Translations under genes and position numbers: made by a program
Part shown: positions 8,255-16,463 of the stretch, piece after piece
How positions within the stretch are numbered: position 1 is the first letter of the stretch
Layout of the letters: each line of letters opens with the position of its first letter
The notes under the pieces: generated by a model
Told to the model about the DNA's origin: nothing
Database searches by the model: none
What the model saw: only the letters and a program-made list of their open reading frames with translations
IMG/VR virus record: IMGVR_UViG_3300035682_001613
Coordinates: 1-34,979 of that record
Source: a virus
Reading direction: 5' to 3' (one strand)
DNA: 34,979 nucleotides

Positions 8255-9009
8255 TATTTTTTTCTTACTAACGTTAATCCCGTTGATGCCGGTTTGTTTT
8301 TTTGAATACCAAAGTTAAATAAATCAAACACTTGCCATTTATTCGTATCTATTTCTTTTGCTAATTGTATCGGTCCTTTCCAATCATCAAAATCACCTCT
8401 ATCTTTAACCTCATTTGTCACTATGTATTTATCTGCGTAATTAGGGTCAGTATCGTGAATTGATATAATACCATTCTCACTCATTAATTGAGAATATAAT
8501 TCAAAATCTTCTTTTACATTTTCATAACTATGCCCTGCATCAATATGCAAATAATCAATCTTAATATCATTTAATACAAAGAAATTATGAAATGCATTTG
8601 CCGTTGTATCTGCTATAATTCTAGGTGAAAATAATCTTCTAAAAAAACTTTCTTCATTAAACCAACTTACATTACCACCAATACCATTCATTGCATCTAC
8701 AATATATGTCGTACCAATGTCACCCCAATTTTTATTATCATCCCCTTCAAATATATTTTGTGAATGTAAATCTATTCTAGCCTGTGTCATTATTCTTGGT
8801 ATAAATCCACCACCACTACCTAAACAAACACATACCTTTGCTCTCATATATTGAATTAGGGAATATATAATTAAGCCATCACCCAAATGGTCATCGGTTG
8901 CACCATGACTCCATCTATAAGGAACATTAATTAAAACTTGGTCTCCGTACTCATCTATTTCTTGATTATTAGAAATAAATTCTTTTATGTAATCTTTATT
9001 TGTTATCAT
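8254..9009 (-). CDS. Class I SAM-dependent methyltransferase (Methyltransf_24-like)
   Basis: This 251-residue protein has a glycine-rich SAM-binding loop after a beta strand (VCVCLGSGGGFIPRIM at 59-74) and the typical later motif DYLHIDAGHSYENVKEDFEL at 152-171, followed by the strand-turn ENGIISIHDTD at 178-188. The IDAGHSYE and HDTD elements are characteristic of the Methyltransf_24 group, which often methylates sugars or accompanies glycosyltransferase clusters. The N-terminus includes RWSHGATDDHLGDGLIIYSL. The gene overlaps the SGNH gene by 14 bases upstream and the GT-A gene by TAATG downstream. Inferred role: O-methylation of a sugar in the glycan, for example capping a chain. The acceptor is unknown. 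Confidence 0.8.
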   Translation of the reverse strand: MITNKDYIKEFISNNQEIDEYGDQVLINVPYRWSHGATDDHLGDGLIIYSLIQYMRAKVCVCLGSGGGFIPRIMTQARIDLHSQNIFEGDDNKNWGDIGTTYIVDAMNGIGGNVSWFNEESFFRRLFSPRIIADTTANAFHNFFVLNDIKIDYLHIDAGHSYENVKEDFELYSQLMSENGIISIHDTDPNYADKYIVTNEVKDRGDFDDWKGPIQLAKEIDTNKWQVFDLFNFGIQKNKPASTGLTLVRKK

Positions 9010-9784
9010 TTAATAAATTATTTTTATGATATAAATGTACATTTTGTAATGTATCTTTGTTTATTTTATAAATTGTATTTGGCATTAGTATTGGTTTAAT
9101 TTTATCAATATACCAATGATAATATACAATTGGATTAAAATGTAAATCTGTTTTTGAAATATAAGCCGAGTATAAATTATCTGAATCTTTGTTTAGATAG
9201 TTTTCTAACATTCCATCTAATTTAGAATCATTATTAGTTAAAAAATATTGTTTTATTTTATTTATTTCTGATTCAAACTCTAACTTCATAAAGCTAAAAT
9301 CTTTAGTTACGCTTTGCTGAAAGAAAAAATTAAATGTAATGTTTTTTTCTTTTATAAAATCTGCTAAATCGTTTATATCATTCAATGTTTTTTTAATATG
9401 TTCTAATTTATTTGGAATTGGATTAGTTAAATCAACATAATCATTTTGTAATTCTTTTGTTATCATTTTGGTTTTATCTATTGATAATATATTTCTAAAA
9501 AAATAAGTAAATTGAATTCCACAATATATTGAATCTGCATCAATTCCTTTTTCTAATAATTCTTCAATTTTATTTTTTGTTCTGTCTATTATATAATGAT
9601 TTCCTGCGGATGGTCTACCTAAATAATAAAATTTATATTCTATATTATGTTCTCGATATTCATCTTCTAAAAAATGAAACCAATTTCCATTATCTATATT
9701 AATAATTTGTTCTGGTGTTTTAGTTTTTTTTAATTCATTTGTATAATAACTAAATGAATCCCCCGCTACTATTATGTGTTTCAT
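8996..9784 (-). CDS. SGNH/GDSL-like hydrolase-fold protein
   Basis: The 262-residue protein starts MKHIIVAGDSFSYYTNE, with GDSF at 8-11 as the block I nucleophile motif of SGNH hydrolases. GRPSAGN at 56-62 gives a plausible block II/III oxyanion Gly and Asn. Near the C-terminus, TDLHFNP at 212-218 supplies Asp 213 and His 215; the family usually has DxxH, so the spacing here is one residue shorter. The central part is helical and Lys/Asn-rich. SGNH proteins in glycan clusters commonly add or remove acetyl or other acyl groups on sugars. The gene overlaps the GT-B gene (ATGA) and the methyltransferase gene (14 bases). Fold assignment is likely; whether it is an esterase or an acyltransferase is open. 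Confidence 0.65.
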   Translation of the reverse strand: MKHIIVAGDSFSYYTNELKKTKTPEQIINIDNGNWFHFLEDEYREHNIEYKFYYLGRPSAGNHYIIDRTKNKIEELLEKGIDADSIYCGIQFTYFFRNILSIDKTKMITKELQNDYVDLTNPIPNKLEHIKKTLNDINDLADFIKEKNITFNFFFQQSVTKDFSFMKLEFESEINKIKQYFLTNNDSKLDGMLENYLNKDSDNLYSAYISKTDLHFNPIVYYHWYIDKIKPILMPNTIYKINKDTLQNVHLYHKNNLLNDNK

Positions 9785-10794
9785 TTATTTAAAATATTTG
9801 TAATTTCATATATCCATTCTTCTTTACTACTATATTGTTGCAATGCTTCTTTTAATTTAAAAAAATTATATTGTCTTTCTAATTCAAAATCATTACACAT
9901 TATTTCATACATTTTATTAAATTCCTCTTTTGTATTTGCTCTATATTTGTAATCTATTTTAGGTAACCAAAATTTATTTAGAATTGGAAGTTTACCATAA
10001 TCAATTGCATTAAATATAGAATAACCAAATGGTTCGTTTACATAACATCCGTGAAATACCGTAAAGTCTAAGTTAAAGAAATTTCTGTGGTTTTCCAAAT
10101 TATATGGGTAGAATCTTACTTTTTTCAAATCTAAGTTTAATCCTTCTTTTAAATTTTCATATCCCATCCAATCCGTAATTGCATATCCTGTGTGTTTATC
10201 TAAGAAATGAAAACACTTTCTTGTTTCACTACGAGCAGCATATCCTATTTTATCTGTATTCCAACTATATTCTATATTATGATTAAACTCATAGTAATTT
10301 GGTATCTGAATACATTTCTTTTTAAAATCTTTTTGAACTAATCCATCATTACATCCTATCCAAACTATTTGTTTACATCGATTCATTACATCTTGCTCCC
10401 ATTGTAAATCCATTGTAGTAGGTAAATAAACTCTATCTAATCCTAACTCTATATTAGTATTTATAATTTCTTTGATATACGCGTGGCAAAATATTGTATG
10501 AAATTTATATTTAAACTCCCACAATTCATCTCTACGATAATAGTTGTTGTGTAAAAAATGTATTCTTCTACAATTTCTTAATAGTGGTGGTACTAATAGT
10601 GGTGTTTCTTTTGAAAATACAAATTGACAAGGAATAGATGTCGGGTCAAATCCTATTGGTTTTCTACCATCAATTAATAATACAATTGGATATTTTAAAT
10701 ATGGTACAACATTCTCTAAGAAATTATTTACCCATATATCACTACCACCCATAGGTACATTACCTGCACCTGTCGTAACTAATAAATCAAACAT
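9781..10794 (-). CDS. GT-B fold glycosyltransferase (family 4/1-like)
   Basis: This 337-residue protein opens with MFDLLVTTGAGNVPMGGSDIWVNNFLENV, similar to the donor-independent N-terminal Rossmann half of GT-B enzymes, where GGSxxW...L appears after the first strand. The C-terminal half has NEPFGYSIFNAIDYGKLPIL at 253-272, the E-x7-E-like region that binds the nucleotide sugar in GT4 enzymes. The second acidic residue is replaced: FNAID stands where many have EAMA. FHGCYVNEP just before it is also typical. No membrane segment is seen. It is the first enzyme of the cassette to be transcribed, 11 bases after the 86-residue gene, and its stop overlaps the SGNH gene. It probably acts early in glycan assembly (inference). 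Confidence 0.75.
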   Translation of the reverse strand: MFDLLVTTGAGNVPMGGSDIWVNNFLENVVPYLKYPIVLLIDGRKPIGFDPTSIPCQFVFSKETPLLVPPLLRNCRRIHFLHNNYYRRDELWEFKYKFHTIFCHAYIKEIINTNIELGLDRVYLPTTMDLQWEQDVMNRCKQIVWIGCNDGLVQKDFKKKCIQIPNYYEFNHNIEYSWNTDKIGYAARSETRKCFHFLDKHTGYAITDWMGYENLKEGLNLDLKKVRFYPYNLENHRNFFNLDFTVFHGCYVNEPFGYSIFNAIDYGKLPILNKFWLPKIDYKYRANTKEEFNKMYEIMCNDFELERQYNFFKLKEALQQYSSKEEWIYEITNILNK

Positions 10795-10805
10795 AACTTA
10801 TTTAT

Positions 10806-11066
10806 TTAACTATATGGCGTTTCACCTAATATTTCTACATCCCACAATGCTTTTACTTCATCTAAAGTTGTAATTGAACCAGACTCAATATTAGTTGCAT
10901 CTCTTAATGCTTGTTTTTTTGCACCAATTTCTGCTGCTAATGTTGCATTTCCTACTTCTAATGCTCTCATAAATTGTACATCTAAATCTTTAAAAAGAAT
11001 TTCTCTTTTTATTCTAACTTGTTTTTTATGAACATCAACTGCTCTATTTACATCTATATTTAACAT
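10806..11066 (-). CDS. Small protein, possible tail-fibre assembly/chaperone-type
   Basis: This 86-residue protein has a basic N-terminal segment (RAVDVHKKQVRIKREILF), a helical middle (QFMRALEVGNATLAAEIGAKKQALRD split by short turns) and an ending TTLDEVKALWDVEILGETPYS. The helix plus short acidic, aromatic tail is reminiscent of small phage proteins found after tail-fibre genes that help fibre assembly (RD..N and TLDEVKALWP-like endings), but I cannot match it to a named family with certainty. It lies two bases after the 96-residue gene and shortly downstream of the 1461-residue fibre gene, which favours a fibre-related role. Confidence 0.6.
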   Translation of the reverse strand: MLNIDVNRAVDVHKKQVRIKREILFKDLDVQFMRALEVGNATLAAEIGAKKQALRDATNIESGSITTLDEVKALWDVEILGETPYS

Positions 11067-11068
11067 AA

Positions 11069-11359
11069 TTAATTATTTGTATTCCAGTCAGTAAATCCGG
11101 AAGCTTTAAGTGATTTTAAAATTTTTTTATTAGTACCATATCCATCTGGATTAGAAAAATCTACTGAATACGCATCATGAAACATACTATCATATTCTGT
11201 ACTTTCTATTATTAAAAACGGATAACCCTCTGGTGTGTCATTTATTGCATCTTCAATTCCATTTAATTTATTATCACTATTAATGGTTATAAGACTTGTA
11301 CATAATTCAGATATATAGTTTGGATTGGTGTTTGGATATATTATTATATAATTTTTCAT
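11069..11359 (-). CDS. Hypothetical protein downstream of tail fibre
   Basis: This 96-residue soluble protein starts MKNYIIIYPNTNPNYISEL and ends FTDWNTNN. It has an alternating beta and helix pattern (YIIIYP, then YPFLIIESTEYD), no signal peptide, no membrane segment and no motif I recognise. It follows the fibre gene by 25 bases and is separated from the 86-residue gene by two bases, so the three are probably cotranscribed. Position suggests a fibre accessory or chaperone, but nothing else supports that. Confidence 0.6.
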   Translation of the reverse strand: MKNYIIIYPNTNPNYISELCTSLITINSDNKLNGIEDAINDTPEGYPFLIIESTEYDSMFHDAYSVDFSNPDGYGTNKKILKSLKASGFTDWNTNN

Positions 11360-11384
11360 TTTATTTTAATTTAAATTATTGTAA

Positions 11385-14300
11385 TTATGAAATTATCAAT
11401 ATTGATACAAACCTATTATCTGGTGTTTCTACTCCTAAATCCATTGTAAATCCCGTATGAAACATATTACTTATACCTGCCTGTTGAAATTGTGTAGCAC
11501 TATCCGTAGTTCTCATTCCCAAATATACACTATATGTACCTCCACCATTATAGGCACCATATGAATCCATAACTGCTTCCGCAAATGTTACCTGAAATTT
11601 ACCATAACTAATTCTAACTATACTTTCTATATTATATGCGTATGGCCACCAACTACCTTCGTAGCTAGTAAAACCGGTATTTGTATTTGGTTGAAACCAC
11701 CCATATGCTCTAGTTAAATTAAATGACCTTCCATACCCACCGAAGAACCAAGAAGTAAGAAAATTTCCGCCAGCTGCTCTATTTGCAAATGAATATTGTG
11801 CACTTCGGATATATTGTTTTTGTTTAGAACTATGCCAATCCAGTTTATCGGTTGCATTTAATACAACCAAAGTACCACCCATAATACCTGTAACCTCAGT
11901 AACTCCCTGGTCACCCAAATATGGCGGAGGTGAAGCACCATATACCGCAGGGTCATTATACATATACCAACCAGATGGCCTAATTGTTAAATATCTATTT
12001 GTGTCTTGTATAACCTGAAATCCTTGTTGGTTTATATTTGTTTTAGGTACATTAGAAATATATTGTACATTTGTTGCTGGCCAATATGCGTTAATTGTCA
12101 AATTTGCACCATAAGGAATATTATAAACTATATATTGTATTAAAAATCTAACTGCAACACCTGCGGTTAATAATTGGTTAGAAAAATATGCACCTGTTCC
12201 ATCTCTATTATATTGATTACCATATGTACCCGCAGCAAATCCACTTTGTGTTGCGTTAACATCTGCACCTTCAACAGGCCCTTCTATATATTCTCTACCA
12301 TCGTCGTTTATTAATGAATTTCCCGCAGCATCATAAATGTATGCTCTTAATCCTTGATAACCACCACCGCTACCACTACTTCCTAACCCATCATGCTTGG
12401 GAAACCAAGTTGTAAACTCATAGTATCCTGTAATAGTTGGTGTAAACCAAACTTGTTGTGACCATTGCAATGAATATGTGTTAGTTCCCGCATTGTACGT
12501 TACTGCCGTATTACCACCAGATGCTGCACCATTATTATAGTAACTTGTTTGTGCAGCTTGTGCCGGTACTACAATGTTTCCACTATCACTTCCCGAAGTT
12601 GGACTTGGCAGTGTTGGACTTGAATCTATTGTTACTTTATTTTGTCCAGCTCCATCTTTTAATTCAATATATCCAGTATTATATAAAACCGTTCTTCCAT
12701 TATTAGATGTTAAATTTGTAGAATTGATTGTCCACCCACCAACACTGCCCGCCGTTTTTGCTGCACCATTTACATTTGCTGCATCTTGAAATCCGGAGTT
12801 ATTATTTAGTAAACTAATATTTGCGCCTGTTTGTAAAGCCGATGCACCCGCTGCAGCTCCAGTGGCTACTACTGTTGCAGTTGTACCACCTATACTTGCT
12901 GCACCTGCTATTGATAAATTTCCACCCGTAAATGTAAGTTGATTTCCTAATGAAAAATTACTACTATTATCTACATAAAATCCTGTATTTGCATTGCCAA
13001 ATGTTCCAGTACCTATATAAATTTTTTGATTTGCACCATCCAAAGTTATACCATTTTGTCCTACTTTAAAAAGAGAACTAATATATCCAGCATTACCTGC
13101 AAGTACAGGGGATGAAATTGAATTTGATGTTATAAACGTTCCACTTCCCGCCGTCCAATTACCATTTGCTAATAAATTAACGGATGCACTTGCATCTGCT
13201 TTTGCTTGATTTATTGCTGCGGTTTGCGCGGCCGATGCTGCTGCAGAACCTGATGTTACGGCATTAGTTCCAATACCACTTGCAAATAATTCGGCTGCTG
13301 TTCGTGCTGAATTTGCTTTGGTTGTTGCATCACTTGCTGCAGATGCAATAGCGGCTGCCTGTGCTGCATTTGCTTTTGAAGTTGCATCACCCGAAGCAGT
13401 TGATATTGCAGTTGATTGTGCTGCATTTGCTTTTGAAGTTGCATCACCCGAAGCAGTTGATATTGCAGTTGATTGTGCTGTGCTTACATCCGTAGATGTT
13501 GCAGCGTTACCACCCGTAACAGTTATTGCACCATTTATTGTTAAAGTAGTTCCATTCCAAGATAATCCATTCGTACCTGTTCCACTTAAGAAAAAGTTAC
13601 CATTGTTAGCCATATAAGTTTTCCAATCACTTCCATTGTAATATCCTAAAAAAGATGAACCTAAATATAATCCTGCCGTAGAACCAACTAAAACTGTCGG
13701 TGGTCTATTTATTAAACCAGTTGTAGATGTAAATATGTTTGGTGCTAATGAAGTACTAACATTGTTTGCTGCATTTGAACCAGATGTTACTGCATTTGCC
13801 GCTGCTGTCTGAACCGAAGATGTTGTTGCTGCGTTTCCACCTTGAATATTAATTACACCTTGAACTTGTAATGTTCCTAATGAACTATTCCAAGCTAAAA
13901 AATTATCATTTGAACCAGTAAGATAAAAATCACCCTGATTATCCATATATGTTTTCCAACTGCTTCCACTATAATATCCTAAATAAGTTGAACCTAAAAA
14001 TAATCCATTTACCGCCGATGATGTTGTTGGTGTTTTATTTAATTTACCATTTTCATCTGTAAAAATAAATTTCTCTAAATAAGCGGATGCTGAATATACT
14101 GTAACGGATGAATTAGATACTGAACTACTAATATTTGATAATGATGCACTTAATGATGAGGATAAGGTTGATAATGATGCACTTACTGATGAACTTAAAT
14201 TAACTACACTTCCACTTACTACATTAATAGAACTACTCAATGAACCACTTACTAAATTTATAGATGCACTCACCGAGCCACTTAATGTAGATACCGATGC

Positions 14301-15770
14301 ACTTGTAAATAATGATGCTGTAAATGTTGATTGAGAAATACTACTACTTAAAGATGAACTTGTTGCGGCAATACTGCTACTTACACTTTGTGATGTTGAT
14401 GAAATACTACTACTAACTGATTGTGATAATGCAGTTAATGCCGCATTTGATGATGATGCTGAACCACTAATCAACGCCTGTGTTATGCTACTACCACCAT
14501 TAAATACTGCACTTTGTGTTACTGCAACTGGAACATAATTATTGTTTATATCATAAAATTCAAACTTAAAATTAAAAATATCATTACCTAATATAGTTGG
14601 CATTGATGTAATAAAACTAATTTCGTTTGGTGAGAATGCGGTATCTTGTGAAAGATTTAACGATATATTGCCAACGTGCCATTGATTTGTTCCAGATGAT
14701 TGTGATAAATATAAATTTGCAGTTGGTTCATCCTTTGGTATTTTAAATGCAGTTATAGTTGTTTCAAAGTTTTTAGTTGGAATTGAACCACTAAATGTTG
14801 TAATTGGAATTTCACCATTTTGAGTACCACTTATATACGCTACTAAATTTGTTGCACTTGAACCTGTATAAAATGCATCTAATTGTAATTCATATGTATT
14901 TGAACTAAGTAAATTTAATGATGATGTAAAACTGAATTTACCACTACCAGTTAATTGTAAACCATTTTCAACATTGGTTGCATCTAATACCGCATATAAT
15001 GAACTTGTATTCCAAACTTTACTTAAAGTATCAGGACCAAATGTTCCTGCATTTCCAACTACACTCCCACTTAATTCATATGTAGTTAAAAGATTTTTAG
15101 CTTCTATTGAAATATCTTGTATTAAATCATAATCCGATATATCACCTTCGGATGTTCTATATACTTTAACTCTCGCTACATCTCCGGCGAATGTATCTAA
15201 TTGATTTACAGTTATACTTGCAAATGATTGTGTTACTAACGATGCTACTTTACTACCACTTACAATTGAATATAATGGTTGTAATAATTCTGTAATTGTA
15301 ACTACCGGTCTTTTTTTAAATCTTACTCTTGTAGTGTTAGATAATGCTGGATTGATATTAACTCTACCTGTCCATTTTACATTATATTTGTTTTGCCATT
15401 CAATTGGAACACTTACATTTTTAGTATTAAGTTCACCTAAAATTGTAATTGTTGCCGGTCCAAATGCAGTTTCAGTTGGATAAACATATACTGCTACTAC
15501 TTTAGAATTACCTTCATAGTATTCGTTTGGACTACCATCTGAAAATTCATGATAAACAATATTACCAGCTGCATCTCTAATTTGTATTTTTATTTCTGAG
15601 TTTGATTGTAATAAATCAGACCCGGCGATTAGGAATGCGTTTTTACCGCCTGAAAAAGAATCAGAAAGTTCACTTATATTAAAATATTCTGAATTTATTG
15701 AAGTATCTACAATTAGTGTTTGTACTAATTCTAATTTTTCTTCAGGTGCAACTTTTATATCAACGGCCAT
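11385..15770 (-). CDS. Large repetitive tail fibre protein
   Basis: This 1461-residue protein has an N-terminal part (about 1-200) with beta segments such as FGPATITILGEL and RVRFKKRPVVTITELLQP, which look like a conserved virion-attachment module. A Gly/Ser beta region follows, then a low-complexity Ser-rich stretch (SSSISSTSQSVSSSI type), two similar modules of about 75 residues (YLGYYSGSSWKTYM and FLGYYNGSDWKTYM) each ending in GGNAAT, Ala-rich 19-residue helical repeats (AQSTAISTASGDATSKANA) and a long C-terminal beta region (about 1050-1461) rich in Tyr, Trp and Gly that may bind the receptor. This order fits trimeric phage fibres with a proximal attachment end and distal tip. The 2OG oxygenase lies upstream and small accessory genes downstream. 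The protein's Ser/Thr/Asn richness makes it a plausible target of the glycan cassette (inference). Confidence 0.85.
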   Translation of the reverse strand: MAVDIKVAPEEKLELVQTLIVDTSINSEYFNISELSDSFSGGKNAFLIAGSDLLQSNSEIKIQIRDAAGNIVYHEFSDGSPNEYYEGNSKVVAVYVYPTETAFGPATITILGELNTKNVSVPIEWQNKYNVKWTGRVNINPALSNTTRVRFKKRPVVTITELLQPLYSIVSGSKVASLVTQSFASITVNQLDTFAGDVARVKVYRTSEGDISDYDLIQDISIEAKNLLTTYELSGSVVGNAGTFGPDTLSKVWNTSSLYAVLDATNVENGLQLTGSGKFSFTSSLNLLSSNTYELQLDAFYTGSSATNLVAYISGTQNGEIPITTFSGSIPTKNFETTITAFKIPKDEPTANLYLSQSSGTNQWHVGNISLNLSQDTAFSPNEISFITSMPTILGNDIFNFKFEFYDINNNYVPVAVTQSAVFNGGSSITQALISGSASSSNAALTALSQSVSSSISSTSQSVSSSIAATSSSLSSSISQSTFTASLFTSASVSTLSGSVSASINLVSGSLSSSINVVSGSVVNLSSSVSASLSTLSSSLSASLSNISSSVSNSSVTVYSASAYLEKFIFTDENGKLNKTPTTSSAVNGLFLGSTYLGYYSGSSWKTYMDNQGDFYLTGSNDNFLAWNSSLGTLQVQGVINIQGGNAATTSSVQTAAANAVTSGSNAANNVSTSLAPNIFTSTTGLINRPPTVLVGSTAGLYLGSSFLGYYNGSDWKTYMANNGNFFLSGTGTNGLSWNGTTLTINGAITVTGGNAATSTDVSTAQSTAISTASGDATSKANAAQSTAISTASGDATSKANAAQAAAIASAASDATTKANSARTAAELFASGIGTNAVTSGSAAASAAQTAAINQAKADASASVNLLANGNWTAGSGTFITSNSISSPVLAGNAGYISSLFKVGQNGITLDGANQKIYIGTGTFGNANTGFYVDNSSNFSLGNQLTFTGGNLSIAGAASIGGTTATVVATGAAAGASALQTGANISLLNNNSGFQDAANVNGAAKTAGSVGGWTINSTNLTSNNGRTVLYNTGYIELKDGAGQNKVTIDSSPTLPSPTSGSDSGNIVVPAQAAQTSYYNNGAASGGNTAVTYNAGTNTYSLQWSQQVWFTPTITGYYEFTTWFPKHDGLGSSGSGGGYQGLRAYIYDAAGNSLINDDGREYIEGPVEGADVNATQSGFAAGTYGNQYNRDGTGAYFSNQLLTAGVAVRFLIQYIVYNIPYGANLTINAYWPATNVQYISNVPKTNINQQGFQVIQDTNRYLTIRPSGWYMYNDPAVYGASPPPYLGDQGVTEVTGIMGGTLVVLNATDKLDWHSSKQKQYIRSAQYSFANRAAGGNFLTSWFFGGYGRSFNLTRAYGWFQPNTNTGFTSYEGSWWPYAYNIESIVRISYGKFQVTFAEAVMDSYGAYNGGGTYSVYLGMRTTDSATQFQQAGISNMFHTGFTMDLGVETPDNRFVSILIIS
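13304..13480 (-). repeat. 57-bp tandem repeat inside the fibre gene
   Basis: Two copies of a 57-bp unit (13361-13417 and 13418-13474, continuing for six more bases) are identical in DNA. A third, diverged copy lies at 13304-13360. Each unit encodes 19 residues, AQSTAISTASGDATSKANA in the two exact copies and AQAAAIASAASDATTKANS in the diverged one. The identity at DNA level suggests recent duplication by slippage or recombination, which would change fibre length by whole 19-residue steps. Confidence 0.92.
13490..14043 (-). repeat. Duplicated fibre module (LGYY-WKTYM-GGNAAT)
   Basis: Two protein modules of about 75 residues, encoded at about 13820-14043 and 13490-13712, share the same series of motifs: GL(F/Y)LGS, LGYY.GS.WKTYM, a short GNF/GDF turn, L.WN and finally (I/V).GGNAAT. 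They are separated by an Ala/Asn-rich linker. DNA identity is partial, so the duplication is older than the 57-bp one. Boundaries are approximate. Confidence 0.75.
14076..14470 (-). repeat. Ser-rich low-complexity region of the fibre gene
   Basis: This stretch encodes roughly 130 residues made mainly of Ser with Leu, Val, Ala and Ile in a near-heptad rhythm (SVSASL, SLSASL, SSISQS and similar). At DNA level it is a string of imperfect repeats built on gatgcactta-type words. It probably forms a thin fibrous or coiled-coil shaft, and it offers many Ser residues that could carry sugars. Confidence 0.75.
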
Positions 15771-15787
15771 TTATAGAATGTATTTCT

Positions 15788-15795
15788 TATAAATA
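15788..15795 (-). promoter_or_regulatory. Recurrent ATATTTATA element upstream of tail fibre
   Basis: The coding strand reads GAATATTTATAAG here (TATAAATA on the plus strand), 17 nt before the fibre start at 15770. Nearby upstream bases add an ATAAATA arm, giving ATAAATA-GAA-TATTTAT, an inverted repeat. It is one of five exact copies of this element in the window's short intergenic gaps. It may be a phage promoter or initiation signal; the function is not proven. Confidence 0.4.
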
Positions 15796-15801
15796 TTCTA
15801 T

Positions 15802-16443
15802 TTATTTATTATTATATACAAATGAAGTTAAAATAGCGAATCGTTTAAAGTTATCATCTAAAACTTCGGTTACTTCATGCATTGGATTTGCTGTTGTAAA
15901 ATCTAATACTGCTAACGTACCAAACTCCGGTTTTATTGCTACATCACCATTTATAACTAATTCACCACCATACCCATCCTTATAATCTTCATTTAAATAA
16001 AGTAAAATATTACATATTTTATTTTTACTAATACCATCTTGATGTTGATTTATATAACATTGTTTATTATACATAGTATAAGATAAAGGACAATTTTCTA
16101 AATCGTATAAATCAGCAGGATAACATTCTTGTATTAAACATCTAAAAACCGCATCTTTAATAAATTCTACCTCATCTCTATCTAAAAATTTATATAAATT
16201 TTGTTCTGCGTACCAAAATTGCCATTTCTTTAATGGCGCATATTCTTTTTTTAATTCTTCTAATATTTTAAAATCCACATCATGTGTATATCCCGTCTCA
16301 CCACAAGACGTATGTGTTGCATCTCTAAACTCTATATCTTTTATTTTACTAAAAATTAGTTTTAGTTTTTCGGTTATAGTAGGATTTATCTTTGTTGTAT
16401 AATATCCTTTGGTTGTTAATTGGTTGTGTATTGTTTCATTCAT
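15802..16443 (-). CDS. 2-oxoglutarate/Fe(II)-dependent oxygenase (prolyl 4-hydroxylase-like)
   Basis: This 213-residue protein carries the 2OG-Fe(II) facial triad HxD...H: His 134 and Asp 136 (INQHQDG), then His 189 (NPMHEV). Arg 201 (NFKRFAIL) is in the position that binds the 2-oxoglutarate carboxylate. The core ICNILLYLNEDY, GYGGELVI and FGTLAVLDF strands are those of the double-stranded beta-helix of the P4H-like group. It is common in T4-like and marine phages. It lies directly upstream of the fibre gene (31-base gap) and 11 bases after the SbcCD fusion gene. The likely reaction is hydroxylation of a protein side chain or another small target. Hydroxylated residues in the fibre could provide glycan attachment sites, but this is only a suggestion from gene order. 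Confidence 0.88.
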   Translation of the reverse strand: MNETIHNQLTTKGYYTTKINPTITEKLKLIFSKIKDIEFRDATHTSCGETGYTHDVDFKILEELKKEYAPLKKWQFWYAEQNLYKFLDRDEVEFIKDAVFRCLIQECYPADLYDLENCPLSYTMYNKQCYINQHQDGISKNKICNILLYLNEDYKDGYGGELVINGDVAIKPEFGTLAVLDFTTANPMHEVTEVLDDNFKRFAILTSFVYNNK

Positions 16444-16447
16444 AGAA

Positions 16448-16463
16448 ATAAATATTATTTATA
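16448..16463 (-). promoter_or_regulatory. Palindromic TATAAATA/TATTTAT element upstream of the oxygenase gene
   Basis: On the coding strand the sequence reads TATAAATAATATTTAT: a T4-late-like TATAAATA (16456-16463) facing the oxygenase gene, 12 nt from its start. The arms ATAAATA and TATTTAT form a near-perfect palindrome around one base. The upstream end overlaps the stop codon of the SbcCD fusion gene. It could be a promoter for the oxygenase, but AT content makes chance matches likely. Confidence 0.35.

Noticed and set aside
13256-13447. Second minus-strand frame of 63 residues (Gln-rich)
   Set aside because: A frame-shifted reading of the 57-bp repeats; Gln-rich composition results from the repeated DNA.
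13304-13480. CRISPR array
   Set aside because: The 57-bp units are directly adjacent with no spacers, in frame and coding.
13318-13617. Plus-strand open frame of 99 residues opposite the fibre repeats
   Set aside because: It mirrors the Ala-rich repeats of the fibre gene, which has clear protein-level repeats and conserved motifs; the plus-strand product has no supporting features.
13304-14480. Diversity-generating retroelement variable/template repeat
   Set aside because: No reverse transcriptase and no adenine-specific differences between repeat copies; the repeats are structural shaft units.
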